A DNA stretch of 64,000 nucleotides from Cordilura impudica (GCA_963682025.1 OY821518.1:129567043-129631042), one strand, 5' to 3'; numbered from the stretch's first letter, positions 26,301 through 40,800 are shown. Notes: generated by a model from the sequence alone, not told the origin. A program made the numbers and translations.

Positions 26301-29300
26301 ATGCCACTCAAATTTGGTTTATGCTCAATTTCTATATCTAATTAGTTTGAACTAAGAGATATGGTCTCTAAACGCATGGTATAGGGTATCGTATAGTCGA
26401 TCTAAACTGACTATAATTTTCTTGTTTTATTTTCAAAATTCGAACCTTAACTACTAAGTACAATAATTTTAAAAATAAACTAGACTATCTGGAAACACCT
26501 TTCCGTATATGAAACAGTGATATCGGATGCGTTTGCAAGATTTCTTTACCTACTTAAACTTATATTTATGTAGGAAAATTTCCATGAAAATAACACTGTG
26601 AATATAGAATTCTTTGCATATTATGAAGTTAGATTAGCCTGTAATTTCTTCGACAGTACCCTAAATTATTATTTAATATACAACGTGTTTATATTTGAAC
26701 AATACGATTGCTTAATTGTTAAATTGATATTAAAATTATGATCTTGTCTTTTATAGCATTTATTTTTAGATTCCATCATTTTACCCGTCTTACGTTTCTT
26801 GGGTTCTTCTTCTGTGTTAATGCCCAGTGGTTATTTGGGTCGTTCAGTATTATCTCGTAAACTTTTAGATGCTGTTTATGTTTTAAGTATACGCCTTGGT
26901 TCGGATATGACCAGAGAACATTTATGTGGCTCGGTATTGAGGCCGTTCTTTTTAATATTCGATAAAGCTTTTGGTGAAACTATAAATTTCGAAGGCAATT
27001 ACAATTCCTTTGGCATTTCCCCGCCTAACTCAGAACAAAAGACGTCAAATAAACGAGAGTTAGAGGAAATACGTGATGTATTCTCTCCTGCCCTGGCTCA
27101 TTCATCTTACTTGCCCTTCTTACGTTTCCTGGGTGATGATATAATGAGAAAAACTGTATTAAATTTAGAATTTGTTCTAACCTTATGTCACGAGTTCGAA
27201 CAACCTGATTATAAACCATTTCCCAATGTACCAAGAGGATCTAGTGATGCTGTTGATTGTCCTACATCCCCAACGAGTTTAGATATCGATCAAGACACAC
27301 AAGCTGCCAATAGTTTTGGTACTCAGGTGGTGGGTAATCGTATTGAAGTGGCCAGTCCTACTACTCAAGCTGCGACAAAAATTAAATTAAATCAAAAACC
27401 TCAACAATTGGATTCTATGGAAGTTTTAGATATGGTTACCTATAAATTTGAACATTTACCAAATACACGTTATTTAAAAGGAAATTGGTTGGCTTATTGG
27501 CGTCATGAAATCACCAGATCAGATAAGGATACGATGTTGAATCTGAAGCAAATTAAGCTGCAATCATTTGTGGGTCATACGAATTCGGTGAGAGCTCTTT
27601 TGGCTTTGGATAATGAAAATAGTTTTATATCCGCTTCAAAGGTGAGTTAAATATATAATGTTTACATTAAGTTAAATAAGAATTCCTTTTACCTGAAAAT
27701 TATGATAGTAAATTATTTAATCAGATGAGTTTATGTTTATATCAAACAAGTTGAAGTTTGATTCAAAATGGTTTACGTTTGAATCAAACCTGTATAAATT
27801 TGTCACAAAGTTATATAAATTTAAATCGAACTAGTTTTGTTTTAATAAAAATTGTACAAGTGGAATCATACTACCATTTTTCAATTACGTTTCAGAAATT
27901 ATCAAAGGCATTTCAGAAAAAATCATTTTATTATCAGAAATTAACAAATGTATCAAATATATTATGAAATTTATTTCAAAATTATAGAATGTATTTCAGA
28001 AATTATTAAATGTATTTCAAAAAATATCAATTGAATTTCAGAATAAGAAAATATAAATCAAAAAACGTTTTATTGGTATGCTTTTATATGCTCTCAGGTT
28101 ATCGGCAAGGAATAATGATAAAATCATTATGGAAAAGATTAAATAATGTGTTGTCATCCACTTTACCTAAATGCTGAAAGTTTTAGAGCTCTAGCTAGTC
28201 GGGAAGTTGGTGGAAATAGAATTAGAAAAATACGCTTTCAGGTTCAACGCGAGAAATAATGATCAATTTATGTTGAAATCATGAAATACAGTGTTTTCAT
28301 CCACTTTAGGGAAATGCTAAAACTTTCAGAGATCTAGCTAGTCGGGAAGTTGGTGAAGCTTCAGTTACAAAAATCCACCTCAAACAAACAAACAGACAAA
28401 GAGAGTAAAATAGAACCATGCAGTGATTTTGATTTTGATTCATAGAAAATTTTTACCAACATTTGGACTTGCCTTCTATGCACTGAAAAGTAAACTAACA
28501 AGGGAGGACTCTTCACAGGAAGTTACCAAATGCACTTAAAATTGTACATGTAGTAGAAGAGACAAATACGAGGGCGGTCCCAGAACTACCCGAGCTGACG
28601 TTAAGATGGCGGCAATAGTTGGAAAAAAAATAATTTCGGTGAAAATTGGCAACCTTATAAAACATTTGTATTAAGTTTCAAAGCGCCACGTTTTTTAGTA
28701 TTTTTCTCAGTGAATTTTTAAACATGGAAAAAACTGGTCACTGTTATGTAATTCAATACATTCATTTGAAAGGTCACAGTCCAATTAATATTAAAGCTGA
28801 GCTAGATTCAAATACGAGCTGCCAAGACGGACACTGTGTTGGTTGACCAATTAAGGTGGCCACGGCAGAAACGGTTAAGAAAAGTCACAAAGCGTTATAG
28901 GATAATCGTTGGCTGAAAGTGCGTGAGCTAGCTGAAATGTTAGGCATTTTAAAAAGAGCTTTATATCGAATATTGATCGAAAATTTGGAAATGAGAAATC
29001 TGTCCGCAAGATGGGTGCCGGGTTTGCACACAATAGAACAAAAACAGCATCGTGAATATGTTTTAATAATGTTTGGCGATGTTTCACCGTGTAGATTCTT
29101 AACCATGGATGAGACATGGATCCACCGCTTCACATCTGAGGCAAAGGAACAGACAAAGCAGTGGACTGACATTGGAGAATCGTGCCCAAAGAAGACAAAG
29201 TTATAGCGTCTGTTTTATGGGATGCGCGTGGAATAATTTTTATTGATTATCTTCAAAAAAAGGAAAAACAATCAACGGCGAGTATTATGCTAACTTATTG

Positions 29301-30955
29301 CAGCCTTTTTAAGTGATGAATTTAAGGAAAAAAGGCCGCATTTTGCGAAAAAGAAAGTGTTGTTTCATCAAGACAATGTACCAGTTCATACATCCACTAT
29401 TGCGATGAACAAAATCCCTGACTTAAAATTTCAATGCGCACCTTATTCGCCAGATTTAGCTCCTTCGGATTATTTTCTATATCCAAACTTGAAAAATGGA
29501 TCGGTGGCAAAAGATTTGTCAATAATAATGAGGTGGAGTCTGCGGTTGATGGCTATTTTAAGGAGCTAGGCAGTTCTTAATATAAACGGGGTATTGAAGC
29601 TTTTGAATATCGCTTGGAAAAGTGTATTGAGGTAAAATTAAATTATGTTGAAAAATAAAGAAAATTTATAACAAATTTTTTGTGTTTTCTTTGCCAGATC
29701 GGGTTGTTTTGGGACCGCCCTCGTATAATCGAATTATATTTTTTCTTATCGCGCCAAAGAACTTTAAAAAAGTATACTCTGGTACCTGACTCTGCAGTTT
29801 CAGAATATTCTAAGAGCCTATGTTATTGGCTGATCATAAAAATCAAAGCAAGTTTAAGAGAATATTTAATTATGAATTCGACTTCATGGCCGAATTTTTA
29901 ATTTTTAGTTCATTATGACAATTTTTCCAACTTGAAATCACAAAATTCTACCAAAACCCAATAAAAACAAGTTTTTATACCCTCCTTAATTTTTAATTTT
30001 TAATTTTTAATTTTGAGTTTTTAATTTTTAGTTTTTAATTTTTTATTCTTAATTTTTAATATTTAATTTTTAATTTTTGTGTTTTCCATTTTCCATTTTT
30101 CATTATTAATTTTTCAATTTTCATTTTCCAATTTCCATTTTTAATTTTTCATTTTCCATTTTCAATTTTCAATATTCAATTTTCATTTTCCATTTTTCAA
30201 TTTTCATTTTCCATTTTGCATTTTCCATTTTTCAATTTTCATTTTCCATTTTTCATTTTCAATTTTTAATTTTTCAATTTTCATTTTCCATTTTTCAGTT
30301 TTCATTTTTCATTTTCCATTTTGCGTTTTCCATTTTCCAATTTTAATTTTTCATTTTTCAATTTTCATGTTCCATTTTCCAATTTCCATTTTTAATTTTT
30401 CAATTTTCAATTTTCATTTTCCATTTTTCAATTTTCATTTTTCATTTTTCGGTTTTCATTTTCCATTTTCAATTTTTTATTTTTCCTTTTCCATTTATCA
30501 TTTTCCATTTTCTGTTTTTAATTTTTCAATTTTCATTTTCCATTTTTCGTTTTTTATTTTTCATTTTCCATTTTTCATTTTTCAATTTTCATTTTCCATT
30601 CTTCATTTTTCAATTTTCCATTTTCCAATTTTCAATTCTCATATTCCATTTTCCATGTTTTAATTTTCATTTTCCATTTTCCATTTTTTAATTTTAATTT
30701 TCCATTTTTCATATTTCATTTTCCATTTTTCATTTTCCATTTTTAATTTTTCAATTTTCAATTTTCATTTTCCATTTTCCATTTTTCATTTTCCATTTTC
30801 CATTCTCCATTTTCCATTTTCCATTTTACATTTTACATTTTACATTTTACATTTTACATTTTACATTTTACATTTTACATTTTACATTTTACATTTTACA
30901 TTTTACATTTTAAATTTTACATTTTACATTTAACATTTTATATTCTCCATTTTTC

Positions 30956-30987
<32 letters not shown>

Positions 30988-33900
30988 TCCGTTTTTCATT
31001 TTCCATTTTTCATTCTCCATTTTTCATTTTCTATTTTCCATTTTTCATTTTCCATTTATAATTTTTTATTTTTCAATTTTGTTTTTTCATTTTCCATTTT
31101 TCATTTTACATTTTACATTTTACATTTTACATTTTACATTTTACATTTTACATTTTACATTTTACATTTTACATTTTACATTTTACATTTTACATTTTAC
31201 ATTTTACATTTTACATTTCACATTTTACATTTTACATTTTACATTTTACATTATACATTTTACATTTTACATTTTACATTTTACATTTTACATTTTACAT
31301 TTTACATTTTACATTTTACATTTTACATTTTACATTTTACATTTTACATTTTACATTTTACATTTTACATTTTACATTTTACATTTTACATTTTACATTT
31401 TACATTTTACATTTTACATTTTACATTTTACATTTTGCATTTTACATTTTACTTTTTACATTTTACATTTTCCATTTTGCATTTTCTGTTTTTCATTTCC
31501 CATTCTCCATTTTCCATTTTCATTTTTCATTTTCCATTTTTCGTTTTTCGTTTTCATTTTTCGTTTTACATTTTACATTTTACATTTTACATTTTACATT
31601 TTGCATTTTACATTTTACTTTTTACATTTTACATTTTCCATTTTGCATTTTCTGTTTTTCATTTTCCATTCTCCATTTTCCATTTTCATTTTCCATTTTT
31701 CGTTTTTCGTTTTCATTTTTCGTTTTCATTTTTTCTTTTATATTGGCGATTTTTTTTATTATAACGTGATAACGATAAAAAAATATGTGGCAATACTACT
31801 AACATGAGCTATGTTATGTGTTCTTGGTATTGTTAATATATGTATATGCATAATTTTTTTGTGTCATTTTTTTATGTTGTTGTACAATTATAATGTTCAA
31901 ACACTAAACTGTTACAACAAACACACTGGGTTTTATGTTTTTTTTAGAGGTATCTACATATTTTTGCTCGTATCTAATCACGATGATGCCCAATTTAGCC
32001 AATTTTCAATACCAACCTGCTGGGAATTATGGCAAATGATATTATTGCAACCTTATCCAGTTAGATGGCTTTTCTGTGAATGAGCGTGATTTCAACAGAC
32101 AGACGGACAGACGGACATCGCTATATCGACTCGAGCTGTGATAAGGATCAAGAATATATATACTTTATGGGGGTCGGAAATTAGTTTTTCGATGCGTTAC
32201 AAACGGAATGACAAACTCTGCCACTGACGTGTGGAGGGTATAAAAAAACGTTTAAAGTTTGCAAGAAATGTTGCGAATGAAGAGTTGGAAATATGTTTTG
32301 TTTTGCTTCTGACTATTTTTCTGATTTTTATTTGATATTGTCTGAAATACATCTGATGCTTTTTTGAAATACAATTGATAATTTCTGAAAGTCAATTGAT
32401 ATTTTCTGAAGAATAATTGGAAACGGTGTAGTTTAATCAAACTTGCTTCCATCTTACATCAAACTTGTTTATGTTGGAATCAAAGTAGTTTATGTTTTAA
32501 TTTAAATGTTTGTATTGAAAACATGTTTAAAAATAAAATTTTGATTTTCAGAACATTCTCAATAAAGCCACTACTGTCCAATCTCAATGAAGCCACTGTC
32601 TCTACATTTCTGTTAATAGCATTTAAAAATATGTTTCTCCTTCTTAATTCCAGGATAAAACTGTCAAGTTATGGTCTCTACGCAGCGAAGGCGATGGTTC
32701 GAAAACAACAAACTGCCAATTTACATACACTACCCATAGAAAATGTGTACATTCCTTAGCATTTCTCGAAGCTATGCGTTTTGTGGTCTCCTGCGATTCA
32801 GGTGTTCATATCTGGGATCCATTTATAGGTCGTCCATTGGGCATATTAGATTCACACAAACATAATCCCATTACCGTAGTCAAATGTTTACCATCACCAA
32901 GTCCCTTAATTTTGGCTGGAACAGCGGAAGCTTCTGTGAAAGTAATAGATTCACGTTGCATGCAATATGTTAATGAATGGCGTATTAGTACAAATACACA
33001 AAATAATGCAACAGTAAGATGTCTGACGGTAGCTCCATCTGGTAATTGGCTGGCAGTAGGTTTGTCTTCGGGTTCCATTGTAATGGTTGATACTCGAACG
33101 GGCATGGTAATGAATTCTTGGCGTCCCATGGAATGTGATTTGCTACAGTTGGCTGCACCCAATGATCAACAACTGATAAGTTCGGCCTTAGATCATAGTT
33201 TAGCGGTGTGGCATGCTCAGGATGGCATTTTACATTATCAATTGACGTAAGTTAAAAAAACTACAAAAACATTTTTTCAATTCTTACTCAATCATTAAAA
33301 CTTTTTTATACCCTCCACACGTCAGTGGCAAAGGGAATATATAGGTTTGTCATTCTGTTTGTAACGCATCGAAAAACTAATTTCCGACCCCATAAAGTAT
33401 ATATATTCTTGATCCTTATCGAGTCGATATAGCGATGTCCGTCTGTCTGTTGAAATCACGCTCATTCACAAAAAAGCCATCTAACTGGATAAGGGTACAA
33501 TAATATCATTTGCCATAATTCCCAGCAGGTTGGTATTGAAAATTGGCTAAATCGGGCATCATCGTGATTAGATACGAGCAAAAATATGTAGATACCTCTA
33601 AAAAAAAACATAAAACCCAGTGTGTTTGTTGTAACAGTTTAGTGGTTGAACATTATAATTGTACAACAACATAAAAAAATGCCACAAAAAAATTATGCAT
33701 ATACACACATATATTAACAATACCAAGAACACAATTACATAGCTCATGTTAGTAGTATTGCCACATATTTTTTTTATCGTTATCACGTTATAATAAAAAA
33801 AATCGCCAATATGAAAGAAAAAATGAAAATGAAAAATGAAAAATGGAAAATGAAAACTGGAAAATGAAAATGGAAAATGAAAATGGAAAATGGAGAATGG

Positions 33901-34608
33901 AAAATGGAAAATGAAAAACAGAAAATGGAAAATGGAAAATGGAAAATGTAAAATGTAAAATGTAAAATGTAAAATGTAAAATGTAAAATGTAAAATGTAA
34001 AATGTAAAATGTAAAATGTAAAATGTAAAATGTAAAATGTAAAATGTAAAATGTAAAATGTAAAATGTAAAATGTAAAATGTAAAATGTAAAATGTAAAA
34101 TGTAAAATGTAAAATGTAAAATGTAAAATGTAAAATGTAAAATGTAAAATGTAAAATGTAAAATGTAAAATGTAAAATGTAAAATGTAAAATGTAAAATG
34201 TAAAATGTAAAATGTAAAATGTAAAATGTAAAATGTAAAATGTAAAATGTAAAATGTAAAATGTAAAATGTAAAATGTAAAATGTAAAATGTAAAATGTA
34301 AAATGTAAAATGTAAAATGTAAAATGTAAAATGTAAAATGTAAAATGTAAAATGTAAAATGTAAAATGTAAAATGTAAAATGTAAAATGTAAAATGTAAA
34401 ATGTAAAATGTAAAATGTAAAATGTAAAATGTAAAATGTAAAATGTAAAATGTAAAATGTAAAATGTAAAATGTAAAATGTAAAATGTAAAATGTAAAAT
34501 GTAAAATGTAAAATGTAAAATGTAAAATGTTAAATGTAAAATGTAAAATTTAAAATGGAAAATGGAAAATGAAAAATGAAAATTGAAAAATAAAAAATTA
34601 AAAATGGA

Positions 34609-34641
<33 letters not shown>

Positions 34642-34783
34642 GAAAATGAAAAATGGAGAATGGAAAATGAAAAATGGAAAATGAAAAACGGAAAATGGAA
34701 AACGAAAAATGGAAAATAGAAAATGAAAAATGGAGAATGGAAAATGGAAAATGAAAATTGAAAATTGAAAAATTAAAAATGGA

Positions 34784-34814
<31 letters not shown>

Positions 34815-37800
34815 TGAAAAATGGAAAATGGAAAATGAAAATTAAAACATGGAAAATGGAATATGAGGATTGAAAAATGGAAAATGGAAAATTGAAAAAT
34901 GAAGAATGGAAAATGAAAATTGAAAAATGAAAAATGGAAAATGGAAAATAGAAAATTAAAAATAAAAAACGAAAAACGAAAAATGAAAATTGAAAATGAA
35001 AAACGGAAAACGGAAAATGGAAAATGAAAAATAAAAAATGAAAAATGGAAAATGAAAACTGAAAAATGAAAATTGAAAAATGGAAAGTGGAAAATGAAAA
35101 ATTAAAAATGGAAAACGCAAAATGGAAAATGAAAATTGACAAATGGAAAATGAAAAATTGAATATGAAAATTGAAAAAATAAAAATTGAGAATAAAAAAT
35201 GGAAAATGAAAATTGAAAAATGGAAAATGCAAAATGGAAAATTGAAAATGAAAATTGAAAAATGGAAAATGGAAAATGAAAATTGAATATTGAAAATTGG
35301 AAAATTGAAAATGGAAAATGTAAAACGAAAAACAAAAAATGAAAATGAAAATTGAAAAATGAAAAACGGAAAATGGAAAATGAAAAATGGAAAAGGAAAA
35401 ATAAAAAATTAAAAATTAAAAATTGAAAATGAAAACTGAAAAATGAAAATTGAATATTGAAAATTGAAGAATTGAAAATGGAAAATGAAAAATTAAAAAT
35501 GGAAATTGGAAAATGAAAATTGAAAAATGAATAATGAGAAATGGAAAATGGAAAACACAAAAATTAAATATTAAAAATTTAAAATTAAAATTAAAAATTA
35601 AAATTTAAAAACAAAAAATTAAAAATTAAAAATGAAAATTAAAAATTAAAAATTAAAAATTGAAAATTAAAAATTAAAAATTAAAAATTGAAAATTAAAA
35701 ATTAAAAATTAAAAATTAAAAATTAAAAATTAAAAATTAAAAATTAAAAATTAAAAATTAAAAATTAAAAATTAAAAATTAAAAATTAAAAATTAAAAAT
35801 TAAAAATTAAAAATTAAAAATTAAAAATTAAAAATTAAAAATTAAAAATAAAAAATTAAAAATTAAAAATTAAACATTAAAAATTAAAAACTAAAAATCA
35901 AAAATTAAAAATTAAAGACTCAGGTGGAGGGTATCAAAAATTCGGCACAGCCTAATTTAGCACTCTTACTTGTTTTTTTCAAAATATTTGTGATTAAAAA
36001 ATATATTTGAATTTTGTTAAAAATTATAGAAAAAGGATTTTCAACAAAAAATAGTAATTTTACTCAAACTTATGCCGTTTTCTTTTCTGACAAAAAAATT
36101 TTATTTGCTCTTTTTTTGAAAAGTGTATTTTTTTATATATTCTGAATTAAGAGCAACCTTATCTTATATGTACATCAATCGAAATTTAGAATAAACGAAG
36201 TTTTAGTGGCATTGTGTCTGCAGATATGAAAAAAGTTCATATCGGATTTAATTTTTATATAGCGACTAGCTGAAAATATAGACCGATCTAACCATATTTA
36301 GTGAAGTCACTTATTTTTCTCAAAAACATATATAATCCAAATTTAAAAATTTGTTTTTGATATATTCAATTGAAGATCGGGAAGCATCGTTATATGGGGA
36401 CTATTACCATACTCGGTTATTTTTTTGGACTACAGATTAATGGATGTAATAAAAACAAATACACAAAATAAAATATATGCACCAAATAATCTGGATCATA
36501 GGGCAATTTAACTTTTATGGAGGCTAGGTCTGAACATGAAGCGATTTTCACCAATTTTAATAAAGACAAATGCTTAGTAAGTGTATTTTTTTATATATTC
36601 TGAATTAAGAGCAACCTTATCTTATATGTACATCAATCGAAATTTAGAATAAACGAAGTTTTAGTGGCATTGTGTCTGCAGATATGAAAAAAGTTCATAT
36701 CGGATTTAATTTTTATATAGCGACTAGCTGAAAATATAGACCGATCTAACCATATTTAGTGAAGTCACTTATTTTTCTCAAAAACATATATAATCCAAAT
36801 TTAAAAATTTGTTTTTGATATATTCAATTGAAGATCGGGAAGCATCGTTATATGGGGACTATTACCATACTCGGTTATTTTTTTGGACTACAGATTAATG
36901 GATGTAATAAAAACAAATACACAAAATAAAATATATGCACCAAATAATCTGGATCATAGGGCAATTTAACTTTTATGGAGGCTAGGTCTGAACATGAAGC
37001 GATTTTCACCAATTTTAATAAAGACAAATGCTTATAACTTAAAAACTGATACCAGTAAAAAAATATAGAATATCTTAAATTAAAAACGAATTTTGTTTTA
37101 TAAAGTGAAATTTAAATCGTTGTGAGATGAAGAAAGTTTTCGAATTTGCTTTAATCTATATTTAGTCTTTGGAGACTTTTTCTTCCAATCTCTTTAACAA
37201 TATTCGAAATTTTGTACAGGTTGTTCTTATTTTAAATATCATTAGAGGTTTTTCTTAAGAGATCTTTAACTGTAGCCTAAAATTTTTCTATCAACCGCAT
37301 TTCTGGACAGTATAGGGATTGCAACGTTTTGGTGCAAATCTAACCATATTTATTTTCGACCAATCTAGTTTTGATCTAGAGAAATGGATTGTTATCAAAC
37401 CTGGCTAGAATGTTGGTGGAAAATATCGTTACTTATACAAGTGTCTAATGTACCTCTGATGACAAATAATTTGGTTAATCGCCCACGACTACAATTTCTT
37501 TGCTGAACTAAATAGTTTTGGCAAATTTATCCACTATTTTGTAGTTGTGTATTCTTTTTACATATCCCCCAAATGTAAAGCGAATACCATTGTTTGCTTG
37601 AAATTCTCTATATGTCTCAATTGTCCATGATTGATATACCCTTAAAATTTCTTCAGCATAGTTTATAACGGCATATGGTCTCTGTTTATATTTTGATATA
37701 CTTGTTGTATATGCAAAATCAAATCTTTCTGGGAAATGTTAAGTTTTCGTATCAAATCTCTCTTTATAGTTTTTTTCCTAAGTTACGATCATTAAATCCA

Positions 37801-40800
37801 GGATATCTTCTAGATCCAGGCTTTTTTGGTGAATTAGGTATTACCAAAACGGATGAAGACATTTCTGGTTGTTGACCATGTTATAGTGCCTTAAATAGCA
37901 AGTAGATTATTAAAAAATTATTCAACAACTTTTTACTTTTTTTCAATGCTGGATTATATTCTTGAGAGATCGATGAATTCGAAAAGTAACGGCGGTTTTC
38001 CAGTATGTTTACAAAGACCGCGCTATTTACATTTGAATATATAAAAAAAAAAATCGTACAGGCTTTACAAATTTCACCAAAATAAAGGGTGTCCTTATAT
38101 TAAAAATTTGCCGGTCATTTCTGAAGTGAAGTGTTATTGCTTGGAGGCATCATTGGACCATACTTCTTCGAAAATGAGGCTGGTCAATCAGTGAGTGTTA
38201 CTGGTTCGAGCACCAATGGCGACATGATAACAGAGTTTTTTGTGCCTAAATTGGACAAAAATTTTTTAAAAAATAAATATAAATATTTAAATACAATATT
38301 TTTCGTAAAAAACATATATAATTTATTTATTTATTTATACTAGCAGATTCCAGCCCTCGAAATTCGAGCGTAAATTCTAGGAAATTTTATTTTTTCATTA
38401 AATAAAGACCCTAAAAATATGCTAATCAATTATAGCCAATTCAAAAATCAACACAAAAAACAAACTCATTTTTATTACAAACACATTAACAAATTTAATA
38501 AACACACACGTAGCATAGTATAATTATACCCTATACCACTATGTGGTTTGGTTATAATGACTTTGTGCTGCTGTTTGTAACAACCAAAAATATTCGTCCT
38601 AGACCCATCTTTAATTATACCGATCGACTCAGAATCACTTTTTGAGTCGAAATAGCAATGTTCGTCCGTCCGTCCGTACGTCTGTGTGTCCATGTAAACC
38701 TTGTAATCAAACTACAGGTCGCAAATATGAATATATTTTGATGAAATTTGGTATAAGCTTTCATCGGCCATGGGATGAAATTGGTGAGAATCGGTCCATG
38801 TTCAGACCTAGTCCCCATATAAATGACCCCTATGAAATCGACATAAATTGCCATAAGTTCCAAATTATCATAAGGTCTCAGTCAAATTGGGTTTGTATGT
38901 GTCTATTACATCCATTAATCAGTAGTTCAAAAATAATCCCTATAGGAAAATTCTTAGTCATAGGCCCCATATAGAGCTGCTTCCCGATCTTCACTCAAAT
39001 CTATCAAAAAACAAAAATATTGCACAGATTTTTCCCAAATTTGGTTCGTATATATTTTTTCAAAGTATAAGTGACTTTACCAAATATGGTCAGGATCGGT
39101 CTATTTTTCGACCTAGTCCCCATATAAATATAGTATCCGATATGAACTTTTTCATATCTGCAGCGAAAAAAATTAATAAAAATGCCACTCAAATTTGGTT
39201 TATGCTTATATGCTATATCCAATTAGTTGGACCGAAGATATAGGGTCTCTAAACCATGGTATAGGGTATCGTATAGTCGGGCTAGACCGACTATAATTTT
39301 CTTACTTGTTTTATGTATGTGTTAGTAGCAACTTTAAATGCAATTTACTCAAAATAAAGGAAAAATTTTAAAAATCTGTAAATCTGCAAATCGGCTAAAA
39401 AGAAATACCTTTCAAATAATATACATTTGGTCAAAATCGGGATAAAACGGTAGAACAAAACATCAGTCACAAGAAATCGCCTAGCCTATTAATATTATAG
39501 ATTTTTATACCCTCCACTCCAGTGTGCAGAGGGTATATATAAGTTTGTCATTCCGTTTGTAATAATTCGAAAAAAAATTTTGGACCCCATAAAATATATA
39601 TATTTGTGATCCTTATAACAACCGGAGTTGATATAGCGATGTCCGTCTGTCCGTCTGTGGAAATCACGATGACGGCATCAATCGGGTAGCTAGGGTGCTC
39701 GTTGAAATAAAAAATAAAAAATCCTGAAAAGTTTGCTATTTAAAATCGTCCCAATCGGTCGATTAGGGCCCGAGATTTGAATGAAGAACTAAAAAAAGTC
39801 TTGAAAAATATAATTTTCTATGTTGTTCTTGTCACGATAACGCCCTCAATAGTGTAGCTACAGTGATCATTTTTAATAAGAATGATTCATCGAATTCATG
39901 GTAAGATTTCTATTTCAAAAATAATTAAAATCAGTGGAACAGGTCCAGGGAAATCTCTGAAAAAGTAAAAAAAAAATGAAAAATATGTTTCTATATTGTT
40001 CTTGTTGTTATTCTAAATATTGTGTTGTTGTCATAGCTGGACTTGTTGTTTTTGTGGTCGTTGTGGTAATAATATAATAAAAACTAACTTTTGTAAATTT
40101 TTTTTTATTAACTCTGGTAGAAAAATTTAAAATTTTCCATTGTTTTGACATCACTAAAAAAATTTGTAAGATCATTTCTGTTATTAGCCTGTTACGAGCC
40201 TGCCTGCAAAATTTCAGATCGAACGGGTCACGGGAAAGGGGTTAAAATCGATCCAAAATTTTTTCGACAAGCAGACACTACGAGTTAATATAAAGGGAGT
40301 AAAAATTCACCAACATATAAAGCAAATAATGCTAAAATACCTAGTTGTTAATAAAAAAAAAACAATGTAAATTTAGCAAAAAAAAAAATTTATTTATAAA
40401 TTTATTTAAAGAGAAAAACACAAAAATAACGTTTGATGTTGTATTTTTTGTGTGTAATATTTACATATACATACATAAACATATTAAATAATACAAATAA
40501 TATACATATATTATATATATGTATAAACATAACAACTGCATGTTAGAAATAAATCAGTATATTATTTTATTTACATTAAATTCTGCAACATTTTGTTGTG
40601 GGAAAAATACATTTCTTTTGCATTAACAGAGTGTCACTTCATTTTGCTCAGCGTGACTATGCCACAGTAGATGGCGCCACAATTTTTGTTTATTCTAATT
40701 AGCTTTGCAATAGTTATTTCTATTTTAACATGAATGTTAATATTTTGAACTGGATATCATACAGAACAATGTTAAGAGTATACACGGGCTGGTCTTTTAT

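Larger units (their letters stand above)
15481..26424 (+). mobile_element. HINE-C copy split by a hAT insertion
   Basis: Left part 15481-16052 begins TATACTCTATACCACTATATGG and has the GTCC/GTCT run at about 15595-15620. The right part 26235-26424 ends with the decayed end palindrome and TTTTCTTG. The two halves rejoin at CCTAGTCCCCAT|ATAAATATAG, exactly as in intact HINE-C copies. All sequence between belongs to the inserted hAT. Confidence 0.9.

Noticed and set aside
26768..26769. AG at 26768-26769 as exon 3 acceptor
   Set aside because: It leads to a stop within 17 codons in the required phase, while the AG at 26755-26756 keeps the conserved reading frame.
30825..34545. (TTTTACA)n / (TGTAAAA)n as telomere-type repeats
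   Set aside because: The unit does not match the insect TTAGG or other telomere motifs, and the arrays lie within HINE-A ends.
33598..35232. 544-residue open frame on the minus strand with FYILHFT repeats, and similar frames at 31079-31807 (+) and 52742-53515 (-)
   Set aside because: They are translations of the (TTTTACA)n and TTTTCCA-type arrays: a stop-free 7-mer gives a seven-residue period. No start context, domain or conservation beyond the DNA repeat.
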